From the NCBI GenBank assembly GCA_022813625.1, contig JAKLMB010000007.1:1178001-1242000 (forward strand): DNA of 64,000 nucleotides, in the 5' to 3' direction. Position numbers and translations under genes: made by a program. A model generated the notes under the pieces. That model was not told the DNA's origin. It was given only the letters and a program-made list of their open reading frames with translations, and did no database searches. Origin of the DNA: Aaosphaeria pasadenensis. Taxonomy: Eukaryota > Ascomycota > Dothideomycetes > Pleosporales. This document shows, in pieces, positions 23,710 to 34,555 of this stretch (position 1 is its first letter; each line of letters starts with the position of its first letter).

Positions 23710-24564
23710 GATGGGCCTAATGCAATGCTGATGGGGAACACCCAGTCACTGTTATGAACAACAGAAAAAGAGGGAATCAAATATGCAGATCTCGAAGTAC
23801 TGTGAGGAGAATGTGGTGGAACTTAAAGTATGGTGAAGAAAGGAGAGGGGCGAGGAGCTGTATTTACCTAAGGTAGAGAAGGGGTGTTGTCTGAAGATGT
23901 GAGCTATCGCGTCGTAGACTGCCAGGCAGCGACACGCGACGATGGCTAGTTTAAGCCAAAGTAGGTCTAGCGGAAACGCGACTTATCCAATCGTCACGGG
24001 TAACTAGTAATTGCTTTTCGTCGACAAAACGTCGCTTCTGCACGCGCATGTACTGGGAAAAAACACATTTCACTCTACACCGTACACTTATCAAGTGCTT
24101 GGCTGAACGATTGTCTGACCAGGCTTGGTTCCCCATATTTCATTACAAGGTATAGCCCCGTTGATTCATAGTCTGGCCTGCACTGTGCCGCTCCATGTGA
24201 CCTGGCGTTTGCGTGTAGGCACAGAGTCACAGGCGCGTTACCTAGAGGAGTGATGTCATTTGTCCATCTTTCCAAGAACAACTCTTCACTGCTTGCAGGG
24301 TATTGGACAAGGCAAGTGTGACATAAAGCGATCTTCGATCGTCTCATGGGCAAATCCCATCATTGGTTCGACATGCAGTGTAGGATTGCCATTCCAGTGA
24401 TTTGATTCAAAGGCTCCAACCTTGCGGGGTTGCGGAGGAAACTCCTACCCAGATATATAAATAGGCCTGCTTGATCGCAGGCTTTCTGGAATCCATCATT
24501 CATCCAACTTTTCCATTTCACACTCCATACTTGCAAATCTCACCTCACAAACCTATCGAACAAG
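23710..24564. other. divergent promoter region, UNG1 / con-10
   Basis: No gene seen. It should hold the UNG1 promoter on the left and the con-10 promoter on the right, with TATA at 24454. Confidence 0.7.
24454..24463 (+). promoter_or_regulatory. TATA box TATATAAATA
   Basis: Consensus TATA element 111 bp upstream of the con-10 ATG, with a short CT- and CA-rich leader between. Confidence 0.65.
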
Positions 24565-24995
24565 ATGGCTTCCACTAACCCGGGCAACTTTGCCAACCGT
24601 CCCACCGAGGAGGTTCGAGAGATTGCTGCCAAGGGCGGTCATGCTTCTCACGGTGCCTCCCATGAAACCTCTGAGGTCCGTATAGTCCAGGATCAGATCA
24701 AAGGAAGAGATGCTAATCCACAAAGTAGCCGGGCCGCAACCCTGATGGTACTTTCACCAAGGGCTCTGAGGTGGCGAGGGAGCTTGGGGCCAAAGGAGGT
24801 CACATTGCACAGGAGCATCGCGAGGAGAATCAGGCTATCGAGGAGGCCGGTGTGAGTGTATCGAAGCAACATTTACCATTGAGCCCTCTTCTAACTTACA
24901 TCTAGCGTAACCCGGATGGCACTTTCAAGAAGGGGAGCGAACTAGCTCACAAGCTCGGCGCTCAAGGAGGGCATGCCGCTCACGAAGGTGCCTAA
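24565..24995 (+). CDS. con-10: conidiation-specific protein 10 / KGG-repeat stress protein
   Basis: Small hydrophilic protein of the Con-10/general-stress KGG family, known in Neurospora as conidiation-induced and found in bacteria as stress-induced proteins; its biochemical role is not settled. Three exons, 24565-24675, 24729-24851 and 24906-24995, all phase 0, give 107 residues. Three KGG-like blocks are visible: AAKGGHASH, GAKGGHIAQ and GAQGGHAAH. Exons 2 and 3 each begin with the same unit (RNPDGTF followed by KGSE), so each exon codes one repeat. The first donor is the weaker GTCCGT; using it is the only way I found to keep frame and reach the repeat. A TATA box and short leader fit a strongly inducible gene. 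Confidence 0.93.
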
Positions 24996-26505
24996 GATCT
25001 CCAAAGATGGACTCTGAAAGTGCTCGTTGAACGTGCAGGTGAACATCGATGAGCATTGTTCGCTTGGGCTGGTCCGATTGAGGCTATCTCGACAGAGGAT
25101 GGGTTGGGCTCTTCATGGCAACGACTAATGGACCTTACGAAATCAATATGCTTTTACCGAGTGTAATGAAAGTAATGAACACCAATGCAAGATATCGTGA
25201 CTGGTGCTGTATCGGAATAACAAGGCAGAAGCTGTTTTATGTGATGGTATTGAACTTATTTAACCACCTTATGTAAAGTCCAATCGACTTCTAGCGGTGG
25301 GTGCCTACCTGGCACCCTAGGTAGATGATTTACTTCGAGTGTGTTCACCTATGTGTACCTTTTTCTTCCAGGTCCCTTGTAGCTAAGAGCATCAACACAC
25401 ATCCTATCTCGATTAGTGCTTTCTCCTAGGGGTGGTGCGTAACTAGCTGTTCGGCAAGAAGGACAAAGAGAATGTTGGTAGGAAAACTATAGGAGTCTTG
25501 TTCGCCTGCCCAGCATTAAACGGTCTTTGTCCAAGCAGGCGCTTTTTAGTAGGACTAACTAGCCTGACGAGCTCACGCGCTCCGGTTTGAGGGATTGCGC
25601 TTGACGTGAGGTATAAAAGCTCAATAGGAACCCCTCGTAGCAAAGTATGGCATCGTTCAGCAAACCCACCCGTTAGAAGATCGACTTTCTCCACGCACGT
25701 TATGGGTCCATGGCCGCCTCGTTAGCCCCGTTCACAGCGATCAGTCCACGTAGGTACGAACAGGGCTAAGCGTAACCCGCACGCCTAGGGATCCCATCCC
25801 TTCCCGTACACGCCGACAGTACATACATATGCAAAACCACGCGCCGTCGCAACCACTCGTTTCCAGATGCGCAATACCATGTGCCCGCGTTCGTATTCTG
25901 CACAGTACCAGTACCGTCCAATATGATGAACAATCTCGATGTATGTATGGAATACAGTGTTGTCAGGTATTGACAGCCATGATGCAGGACCGATCATGGT
26001 GTAGTGATCAGTCTGTCAGTCAGTTAGGATGCCTTATGCGTCCTAGGACTAATTACGGAGTACCAATAATGGACCCCTCCCCCTGCTTCGCTGGCAAAGA
26101 GAGAGAGGGAGAAAAGAAAAAGAAAAACAGAAAAACGACCTGGGATACCGTGAGCCTGGAACGAGGACGAAACGAGGGGGCGGTGAGGAAACTGAGGAGA
26201 AGTCCCAACTGTCCAAGCCTTTCGAGAAGCACACAGAGAACAAAATCCAGGCACCTCGTCCAAACGTTAGAGTGAACAATAATGTGTGGCATTATTGAGT
26301 TTAAACTATTATTCGTACGGCGGGGTGAAGACGGGGCGAAGTTCTCATTATTCATGCTGTTGTTGGTTGGACCGGGAGGGCTATTTAGGCGAATGGAGGA
26401 TGCGCTCCGGTGCCCGCATCCCTGGCCTTGGGACCTACACCACCTCGATTACCCTCCAGCTGGGTTCTGCCTCTCCCACGAGTCGTCCGACACAGGAGCC
26501 TCGCC
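24996..26505. other. intergenic region, con-10 to methyltransferase
   Basis: No convincing gene. It contains a TACGGAGTAC copy at 26054-26063 and a purine-rich stretch at about 26095-26140. Overlapping open frames at 26024-26355 on both strands are low-complexity. Confidence 0.65.
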
Positions 26506-28100
26506 ATGACTGCCCTGCCCGACAACATGTCGCTCACCATTCCGGTGCCCCCTCGCGACAACAGTCCGCCTTCGTCGATCGAAGCCCTGAGCCCGCGCTC
26601 CATCATCGAAGCCGATGTATGTGATTTGGCCCGATATCCACCCATTGCGGTCTTGGGGACGCGGTCCCAGCCATACACTTAGAATGTCAAGCTAATTCAC
26701 GATCTTTACGTAGTCTGACCCTTCGGATGGGCAGGAAAGCTGTGGCACGTAAGTCGCCCTCTTTGTTTGCTCGACGGTCCGTCGCGCTCACTACATATCA
26801 GGAGTACAAAGTCCGTCAATCAGAGTATATTCGACTTCGTCCGCGAAAATGGAAGGACATACCACCGCTATCAAGCTGGCTGTAAGCATTGGCACATTCT
26901 TCAGTGCAATCTAGGTCCTCAGAGCTAATGTTTTCCCAGCATATATGTTTCCCAATGACCAGGTATCTACACCATCACCTTGCCGGCCTTCTGTTCGGTG
27001 CCGAGGCCCAACGATAACAACTGACACATCCGATTTCAACAGTACGAGAACGAGCGCTTAGACCTTCAATATGAGATTCTCAAGGTGCTGTTCAAGGGTC
27101 GTAACTACTATGCACCTCTGAAAGAGCCCCGCAAGATATTGGACATTGGTACGGGTACGGGAAAGTGGGCAATTGAAATGGGTTCGTGGCAGCATAACTT
27201 TCGGTCAGCGGGCGTTCACTTGCTGACATTTAGCAGGAAACCTATTTCCCCGCGCAGAGGTATGGGGTATAGACTCTACATTGGTAATTTTTCTAACGTT
27301 TGGGAAGGTCACCGGAACTGATTTGTCACCCATTCAGCCGGAATGGTATGTATAATTATCTGCGTGACAACATTTCAAGGGGTCGAGTCTAATGGAAGTA
27401 GGGTGCCGAACAACGTTAAATTCGTCATTGACGATGCTAATGAGGAGGACTGGATGTTGGATCCACACGATTATATACATTCACGAGTTCTTATGGGATG
27501 CTTCGAAGACTTCCGCGAGATAATTGCAAAGTCCTATCGCAACCTCAAGCCTGGTGGTTGGATGGAGTCTCAGGAGTACATGCCGACAGTCTACTGTGAT
27601 GATGGGACGATGGGTACCGACTACGGCTTTGCGGAGTGGACACAGACGCAAGACAAGGCTGCCATGAACATGGGTCGTCCTCTACGCATTGCCAACAAGC
27701 TCAAACGATGGTATGAGCAAGCGGGCTTTGTCGACGTGCACGAAGAAGTTTACAAATTACCAATCAACTCCTGGCCGAAGGATCCTCAGTGGAAGATGCT
27801 TGGTCGTTTCAACGAGACCAACCTGTTGGACGGATTGCAAGCTTTCAGCCTTCAACCCTTCCAAAAAGGATTGAGCTGGACGAAAGACGAAATTGAAGTG
27901 TACTTGGTCCATGTGCGCAAAGCTCTCTCCGACCGTAACGTACATGCTTATCACAAGATGTATGCCTTTCACTCTCCTACAGTATGTCGTTCTATGCTGA
28001 CAATCCCAGATATGTCGTATGGGGTCGGAAACCGTTCGACCATGAACTTGGGGTCCCAAGCCCGCCTTCGCATCCACCGCCGCCGCCACCAGAATCCTAG
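26506..28100 (+). CDS. LaeA-like SAM-dependent methyltransferase
   Basis: Class I methyltransferase of the large mould family related to LaeA and to cluster-linked methyltransferases; substrate unknown. Nine exons: 26506-26616, 26714-26748, 26802-26881, 26940-26962, 27043-27181, 27237-27259, 27308-27345, 27402-27959, 28010-28100, giving 365 residues with all phases consistent. The N-terminus is Pro/Ser-rich, then FVRENGRTYHRYQAGSYMFPND, typical for the family. SAM motif I, ILDIGTGTGKWAIEMG, starts at about 115, followed by GTDLSPIQPEWVPPNV-like GTDLSPIQPEWVPNN and DDANEEDW. The C-terminus reads YVVWGRKPFDHE and a short poly-Pro tail. Two exons are only 23 bp. An in-frame ATG at 26410 exists, but 26506 suits the family N-terminus better. 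No biosynthetic backbone gene is nearby. Confidence 0.9.
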
Positions 28101-28693
28101 GCTGGTGCCTTGCATGACATGCCCTCTCTACGCGTCACGAATTTCCTTGTCGTCTCTTAGCATTTCTCGGTGCAAGCAATCTTCTTTGGTGGTTTTTTCG
28201 GAGTTATATATCTCTCTCTCGCGTTTCCCAGTTGCACAGTGACGGGCATCTAGCATTAATGGAGCTAGGCGTTTGGCACATATGCACACATAATTGCAAG
28301 GCGGTATTGTACTTGTTTAAAAGCAACCGCATGGGCGATACAATGTGGTGTCGAATATCGAAAGCTAGGCGTATCATTTGTACGTGGAAGGAGATCTAAT
28401 GACGGGAAACAAATTGGGAATGAAAACTTTTTCCTTTTCCTGGAGGAATCTTTGTTATTAAGTTTTTCCCTATCATTCGGTAAAATTCCTGAACCCCTTA
28501 TCCCTTGCTTTTGCAGTTTGAACAAGCTTTTAATCCATGGGCTCGTATTCCTATTCTGTCCAGTTAGACTCCTTCTCGGCAGGCTGTCCTTGCTGTCTGG
28601 AAACCGATGTTTGCTTGACAAGACCGTTTTCTATGTCCCAAGTGGCCCTATAAGAGTTAGGGTCCAACGAACAGGAGGCTGAATTGCCTTTCT

Positions 28694-28701
28694 CCTCGGA
28701 G
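28694..28701 (-). promoter_or_regulatory. NirA-like site CTCCGAGG
   Basis: The minus strand reads CTCCGAGG, matching the CTCCGHGG consensus known for the nitrate regulator NirA in Aspergillus. It lies about 1.2 kb upstream of the nitrate transporter, which is far, so its function is uncertain. Confidence 0.35.
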
Positions 28702-28743
28702 CGAACTGATCATCTCTAATTGGCTCTCCGCTATGCTAGGAGC

Positions 28744-29674
28744 AGATAAGGGAACCACAATCATCCCGCGCTGCTCGGGAGCTAAATCTTTACTCTAACC
28801 ACAGACGATGTCCATGCGTTCAACATCAGCCCGACCGATCGCTCTACAGATATCAACCGAATGTCGGATGGCAGAATATGAGGCGAGGCATCTTCGAGAT
28901 TTTATAAGAGCTTCCGTGCGGTTTGAAGATTATCTGGAGCAATTAGATCCTTCCTGCTGGTGAGAAAGCTGTCTGTTCTTTCATACCTTGGCAACTATCT
29001 CTTCCTTATGAATAAGCTATGCTCGGCCAGTCATGAGATTGGGTAAGGATGGCTGGGCGACAAGCCAGTGCGACACGATACCAAGGGCGTCCACGGGGCG
29101 CTATGGGAAAGACTTAGTTCCGAATTGTACGCTCGAGATGGACCGCGGAGAAAGCAGTTTCGACTGCTTTATATATGCGCTCCCTCTCCCTTCCCCCAGA
29201 TTGAGAGAGACTGCGTATCACTGATAAGGCCCACATTAATAGATGCACAGTATACAGCATAGCTACTATCTAGCCACTATCCAAGACTCTCTAGATAAGG
29301 AAATTCGCCATTCGGAACCCATCACGGCCAATCAAAGATGTATCATATCAGTGACAGTCAATACGTACCGACTATTATCTTGTGGTAAATCTTCATTACC
29401 TCTTTGGCCGCATCTGACACTACTGACATTATTGGTCTGTTATAATTCCATGGTCGGACTTAATCACCAGCTGCATATCTGGCCAAAGATGCATCATATG
29501 CGATTGTCTCCGGGAGGCTCTAGCTTATAGCCAATTCTTCGATCTGCAGCCACCCGGCGCCGTTGATGCCTTACGAATGCAGCTGGAGTGATCACTATAC
29601 CCCGGTTGTGCTAGAGAAACAGATAAGTGAACGGCGTAGTTAGGGAATTCGCGGGAGGACCCAAGGGCTGATAA
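28744..29674. promoter_or_regulatory. cluster of HGATAR (AreA-type GATA) sites
   Basis: Plus-strand HGATAA words start at 28744, 29222, 29293, 29621 and 29669. Minus-strand equivalents (TTATCT) lie at 28930 and 29375. AreA/Nit2 GATA factors activate nitrogen-source genes through such sites. The cluster lies directly upstream of the nitrate transporter gene. Confidence 0.55.
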
Positions 29675-29738
29675 ACATATTGGGGGGATCTTACTCCCAG
29701 CAGTACGTCAACACGGTCTTCTTTGATACAGGGTCAGA

Positions 29739-29748
29739 TATAAATATA
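29739..29748 (+). promoter_or_regulatory. TATA box TATAAATATA
   Basis: TATA element 171 bp upstream of the nitrate transporter ATG. Confidence 0.55.
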
Positions 29749-29909
29749 CATTCAAGACTTTGTTCAGCCTTCATCCGACTCATCCATTCTACTAACACGA
29801 CGTCGCTACCATCACTGACCACGGTCAACAATTTCCTGGTCAGAAATCTGTCGAAACAAAATCTAATCTATCTTTTCATTATCATTCCTTCATTATCAAG
29901 ATATCCATC

Positions 29910-31669
29910 ATGGCGCGATTTTCCCAGTTGTGGGAATCCCCCCAAGTGAACCCCGTTAGCCAAAAAGCAAGGTCGATCCCCTTCTTGAACCCGTTCACCA
30001 ATGTTTATGGAAGAGTTTTCTTCTTTTCATGGTTTGGTTTCATGATAGCGTTTTGGAGTTGGTATGGTACGTGTTGTCCTCCTTTTTCAATAGCATGGCA
30101 GGAGCCTGCTCGTTCGCTTGTCCCCTATTCCCTTACACACAAACCGCAACTTCAACTTCATCACAACAACTGACATGGATCACAATTATAGCCTTCCCAC
30201 CACTTCTAGCCGATGTTATTGCGCACGATATACACATGAAACCCTACCAAGTTGCCAACTCCAATATCATCGCACTGACAGCTACGTAAGTTCATCATCT
30301 CTCTCTCTCCACAAGCCAATCACTAACGTTCTTAGCCTTATTGTTCGGCTTATAGCAGGCCCTTGCTGTGATCGGTTTGGTCCTCGAATCACTTTCGCTG
30401 GGTGTCTGCTGGCTGGAGCGGTGCCCACCTTCCTTGCAGGTGCCGTTTTCAATGCGTCTGGTCTTTAGTAAGCTCTCAGTGCCACCAAAGTAACATCAAA
30501 TACTAACATCAAATAGTGCCCTTCGTTTCTTCATCGGTATCCTCGGCGGCAGCTTCGTGCCTTGCCAGGTCTGGACGACAAGTTTCTTCGATAAGAATGT
30601 TGTAGGCACGGCGAACGCGCTGACAGGAGGCCTTGGCAACCTTGGTGGAGGTATAACATATTTCGTCATGCCCGCTGTTTACAACGCTCTCGTAAAGGAT
30701 GGCCTGAGCACATCCAAAGCCTGGCGAGTATCCTTCGTCGTCCCAGGCATCTTGATCATCTTCGTCGCCGTGTGCCTGCTTTGTCTCTGCCCCGACACAC
30801 CCTCCGGATCCTGGAACGACCGCTTCGCCGTTGCTGAGGAGAACCTCCGCCGCCTTTCTGTGGAAGGCATCGTCACTGTTCCTGGCCAAATCAGCGAGGC
30901 CACTCCTGCTTCCACGAATTTCTCATCTCCCAACTCCTCGAACCCTGCTCTCGTGAGGGAAAAACCACATGGCTGGAAGGACAATGAGGCACAGGTGTCT
31001 GATAAGGATATGCTCGCAACAGCCCAGGGAGAGCTTATCCAGAAGCCATCCTTCAAAGAAGTCTTCTCAGTCATGTTCTCTCCTCAGACCATCGTCACTG
31101 CTGCCTGCTACTTCTGCACATTTGGTGCCGAATTGGCCATCAACTCCATCCTAGGAAACTACTACATGGAGAACTTCACCACACTTGGCCTACAAGAAAC
31201 CGGCAACTGGGCTGCAATGTTTGGTTTACTCAACGGTGTCGCAAGACCACTCGGCGGCTACATGAGCGATCTTGCATACCAACAGACCAAATCAGTGTGG
31301 ATGAAGAAGGTAGTCCTTCACACATACAGCATTCTGACTGGTGTGTTCTTGATCATAATCGGAGTCCTAAACCCCAAGGATCAGGCAACCATGTTCGGCC
31401 TCGTCGCTGTGATGGCAGTCTTCCTCGAGGGTGGCAACGGCGCAAACTTTGGACTTGTCCCACATGTGCACCCATATGCAAACGGTGTTGTTAGTGGTTT
31501 CACAGGTGCAGCCGGAAACTTTGGAGGAATCATCTTCGCGATCATTTTCCGATACAATGGCAAGGACTACGCGAGAGTGCTCTGGATCATTGGCGCCATC
31601 ACCATCGGTATCAACCTGGCCGTTTCTTGGATCAGGCCTATACCAAAGGGGCAGGTCGGCGGTCGTTGA
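29910..31669 (+). CDS. nrtA: high-affinity nitrate/nitrite transporter (NNP family)
   Basis: Major-facilitator nitrate:proton symporter of the plasma membrane, like Aspergillus NrtA/CrnA. Four exons, 29910-30066, 30192-30285, 30336-30467 and 30517-31669, give 511 residues. The protein starts MARFSQLWESPQVNP, then the first membrane segment (FSWFGFMIAFWSWYAF). About twelve hydrophobic segments follow. The two nitrate-signature glycine motifs are present: GGLGNLGGGITY at about 163 and GFTGAAGNFGG at about 453. Between TM6 and TM7 is the long hydrophilic central loop typical of fungal members, with SP- and EK-rich sequence. Nitrate and nitrite reductase genes, often clustered with this transporter, are not in the window. 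GATA sites upstream suggest nitrogen-catabolite control. Confidence 0.97.
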
Positions 31670-32236
31670 TTAAAGAACATTGGGGGTTGGGGGAAAATAT
31701 ATCATCAGCATTGTTTGTTGTTTTCCAGTCACGATTAGCGTTTAGATTTTAGAACCAGAGATATCCAGGACTACCAAACTGTCCAAAACTTCTATGAATA
31801 TGATAGACTTTCACACTACATGCTCTTCATCTCTTTGAAATAGATATGATATGCTACCGTCCTCATGCAATCTAAGCACACGATTAAGTGTATCTCGCTC
31901 TTCCCTATGAACCCGGAACCACGGTGATTCGACCTGGGCCGCTGCTATGTTGTTCGTATTATGTCAAATTTTACAATAAGCTTGCCCGATCTTTTAGAAA
32001 TAGCTTCATCGTTACCACTATGAATGTTGACCACTGCACTGCAGTAAGACAGTCATGAACATGCCTTATGACGTCATTCACGTCCCTCGGATCATATCAT
32101 TCGTTATAGGGCGCGAATAGCCGTCAGTATACAGTAAAGATAACCAAGTTTTTCTTTTGTAGTGCGTGCCATTGCTGCATTGATATTGTTGTATTTGCAG
32201 GAGATTTCTCAATCTTTGAACAACGTCTTTGAGCAC
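31670..32236. other. intergenic region, nitrate transporter to hydrolase
   Basis: AT-rich, with no gene seen. An open frame without ATG runs from 32162 into the downstream gene. Confidence 0.7.
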
Positions 32237-33364
32237 ATGATGTCTCCCACATCGCCCACTCTTCCATGGCATCCAATACCTCGATCGCCGTCGGGCGAAA
32301 CTTGCAAAGTACATTTACTGCAAGCTGGAGGGCTCAACATACCATATGAGCTTTCTCTCCTCCCAGGACCTAATGAACCCAATGTATCCACCTCATCGGA
32401 TAACAACAACCAGAAAGGAAAACAGTTTTACGCCCCCGACTACGTGTTCCTAATCGAACACACCCCAACAAGAGAGCAATACGTCTTCGATCTTGGCATG
32501 AGGACCGACTTGGAGAATCTGCCTCCATACCTCGTGAAGAACACACTACCCGTATTCAAATGCGATCCGATAGCGGCCGCCGACATAATCAGAAAGCATG
32601 GCACGCCCGAACAGCAGCCTGAGAAGGCCAAGGCGGTAATCTTCTCGCACATGCATTTCGACCATGTGGGCGATGGCGCGAAGGCGGGATTCGAGAGCGC
32701 TGAGCTGTGGGTTGGCCCGACTTGTTGTACATACGCCCGGCCTGGCTACCCAGTAGAGCCCAACGCCCCCGTGTTGACTGAGAACCTTCCCCCGGACGGC
32801 AGCAGGAAAATTGTTGAACTGTTTGTTTCCGACGCACTGCTGGAAAGAGCAGGCGATAAGCGAGTTGGTCAAGTTCAGGAGGCAAAGTCCAAGGGTCTGT
32901 ACGAGGCTGTACACTTTCGGGACCCTGGAGACGAAGGTTGGATCGGTGTGGCTGCATTTGATCGCGCTGTCGACGTCTTCGGGGATGGGTCAGCTTATCT
33001 CATCGATGCGCCTGGCCATTCTGCGGGTCATCAGATGATGTTGGTTCGAGTGAAGACGGGAGGTACTGATGATGACCACTTCGTGTTGCTGGCAGGCGAT
33101 TGCTATCATCATCCCAAGCTACTTCAGGACCCTCGGAGAATGGCTCGACCGCCATACTCCAAGGGCTCCATGCATTTGATCCCGGAGGTTGCCATTGAAA
33201 CTGTGTATAGGACGAGAGCTTGTGCTCAACGGGATAACATTTGGGTCATCGGCGCCCATGACTTTAGTGTTGGAAACGAAATCTGCTCGGGTAGAAAAGT
33301 CATCGAAGGTCTTGTTTCCCTCGACGATTGGAAAGAGAGAGGATGGAAAAATAGACTGGTCTGA
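32237..33364 (+). CDS. metallo-beta-lactamase-fold hydrolase (lactonase-like)
   Basis: Single-exon, 375-residue protein of the metallo-beta-lactamase superfamily, closest in layout to fungal N-acyl-homoserine-lactonase-like (AttM/AiiB-type) proteins; its substrate cannot be told. Zinc motif HMHFDH is at about residues 138-143. Later metal-site elements are APGHSAGH (about 259) and AGDCYHHP (about 284), with GAHD near the C-terminus. There is no signal peptide. The start is ATG 32237; ATG 32240 follows directly, and the open frame extends upstream only by non-ATG codons. Its stop lies 23 bp from the stop of a convergent gene. Confidence 0.88.
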   Translation: MMSPTSPTLPWHPIPRSPSGETCKVHLLQAGGLNIPYELSLLPGPNEPNVSTSSDNNNQKGKQFYAPDYVFLIEHTPTREQYVFDLGMRTDLENLPPYLVKNTLPVFKCDPIAAADIIRKHGTPEQQPEKAKAVIFSHMHFDHVGDGAKAGFESAELWVGPTCCTYARPGYPVEPNAPVLTENLPPDGSRKIVELFVSDALLERAGDKRVGQVQEAKSKGLYEAVHFRDPGDEGWIGVAAFDRAVDVFGDGSAYLIDAPGHSAGHQMMLVRVKTGGTDDDHFVLLAGDCYHHPKLLQDPRRMARPPYSKGSMHLIPEVAIETVYRTRACAQRDNIWVIGAHDFSVGNEICSGRKVIEGLVSLDDWKERGWKNRLV

Positions 33365-33387
33365 TACATCCAGCACTCAATGCCATG

Positions 33388-33878
33388 CTACAGCATGTAT
33401 CTTGCGGTTTGGTCCGATGTCCAGTTTCGAGACCGATAGGTTTTGTAGATTGCCACACCACTGTCGAGGATTGGCCAGACTTGTTCCATGTCGGGATATT
33501 CAACGATCGGAAATAGCATGGTGTAAACAGTGGCCGGATAGCCAGCATGAAACATCGTGCTGACTCAGTGAACATCCAAGTCGTCAATTCACCAACAGCG
33601 TCTTACCATGCATGCTCACCACCCACATTGTTGTTATCTCCATAGTGATTTTTGTTCCATAAGCGCACTTTTTCTTCAGACAAGAATACCCTGGTGCGAC
33701 GAAACTCGGCACCAAGCTTGTCTTTGCAATCAACCAATCCAGATGCCCCCTTCGTGATGTCGAACCCGGAAATGGGCCCACAGCCATCGACACATGTCGC
33801 ATCCGCATACCCAAAACCGCAAGCCCCAAGACCGTCGAAAAAGCTTGTCTCAAGGTCCGCGTTCTCGGAAAGCGGCAT
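33388..33878 (-). CDS. unrecognised cysteine-containing protein
   Basis: I do not recognise this family. Two exons, 33878-33607 and 33559-33388, join across a 47-bp intron (GTAAGA donor, TCAG acceptor) to give 147 residues. The first exon has GACGFGYADATCVDGCGP and DCKDK; the second gives CTMFHAGYPATVYTMLFP and ends DQTARYML. The cysteine spacing suggests disulphides, but this start has no signal peptide, so a 5' exon coding one may be missing. An in-frame run continues upstream of the ATG without an obvious better start. The composition of both exons looks protein-like and the phase fits, so I think it is real, but the 5' end is unsure. Confidence 0.5.
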
Positions 33879-34555
33879 CTTGATCGAATTGGTAATACCC
33901 TCGTAGGGCTGAGTCGGTTAAGTTCCGCTGGCCTAGGCGGGGCCAACGGTATGCAGAGACGGGTGCTGTCTCAGATCCCGTGCGTACGGCGGGCCTATCG
34001 CTGGGGCTATGGTGAGTTCGGCGACGGTTGGTGTTTGAGTGGCTGGGGAGCATGAGATGAAGTGGCGTGATTTCTGCATTCAAGGACCTGGGCGTCTGTA
34101 CGGGAGTTGTTTGATTAAGCTTGGGATTACCGGGTTCATCTGAGAAATCAGCTCATCAGGAGAAGGTCAAGACTCAAGAGTTTGAAGTTGAAATTTTTGA
34201 TTTTTTTGGGTTTATTCGTGCAGATATCTAATTTCTGCTGGCTATTGCTTTGCAGAGCTTCTGTCTAGGTAATCAAGCCATCTCAAATACTGCAAGCAGC
34301 TTGGAGACCGCACGATTGGACTCGGAAGTTTGGGGAATATGATTATGTCCGAATAAACACTAACAGAAGAAAAAGCCACAGCAGTGACGAAAAAGGGTAG
34401 TAGAGGATAAGACTATATACCGAATTGAGGCTCGAAAGTTGTTATGGAAAAATGGGTTTGTTAAGATGCAAATGCGCTAAAGGGGTTACCTCAATTAACC
34501 CAGAAAACAATACAGCTGATGCAGTTTCTCTCTTCTTGGATATCATTAGCGGCGT
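33879..34555. other. intergenic region upstream of the unrecognised gene and downstream of NoxA
   Basis: No clear gene. A missing 5' exon of the unrecognised gene could lie at 33880-34100. Confidence 0.55.

Larger units (their letters stand above)
28101..29909. other. intergenic region, mainly nitrate-transporter promoter
   Basis: No gene seen in 1.8 kb. Both strands carry many GATA-factor words (28744-29674), one CTCCGAGG NirA-like site (28694-28701, minus strand) and a TATA element (29739-29748). Confidence 0.7.

Noticed and set aside
24366..24376. GGTTCGACATG, like a tRNA B box
   Set aside because: The box does not match the full consensus, and no cloverleaf or A box could be folded around it.
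26024..26355. Overlapping hydrophobic minus-strand frames
   Set aside because: They come from a purine-rich tract read on the opposite strand; three frames are open together.
26506..31669. Possible secondary-metabolite cluster (LaeA-like methyltransferase plus transporter)
   Set aside because: The transporter is a nitrate carrier, and no polyketide synthase, peptide synthetase, terpene cyclase or P450 gene is nearby.
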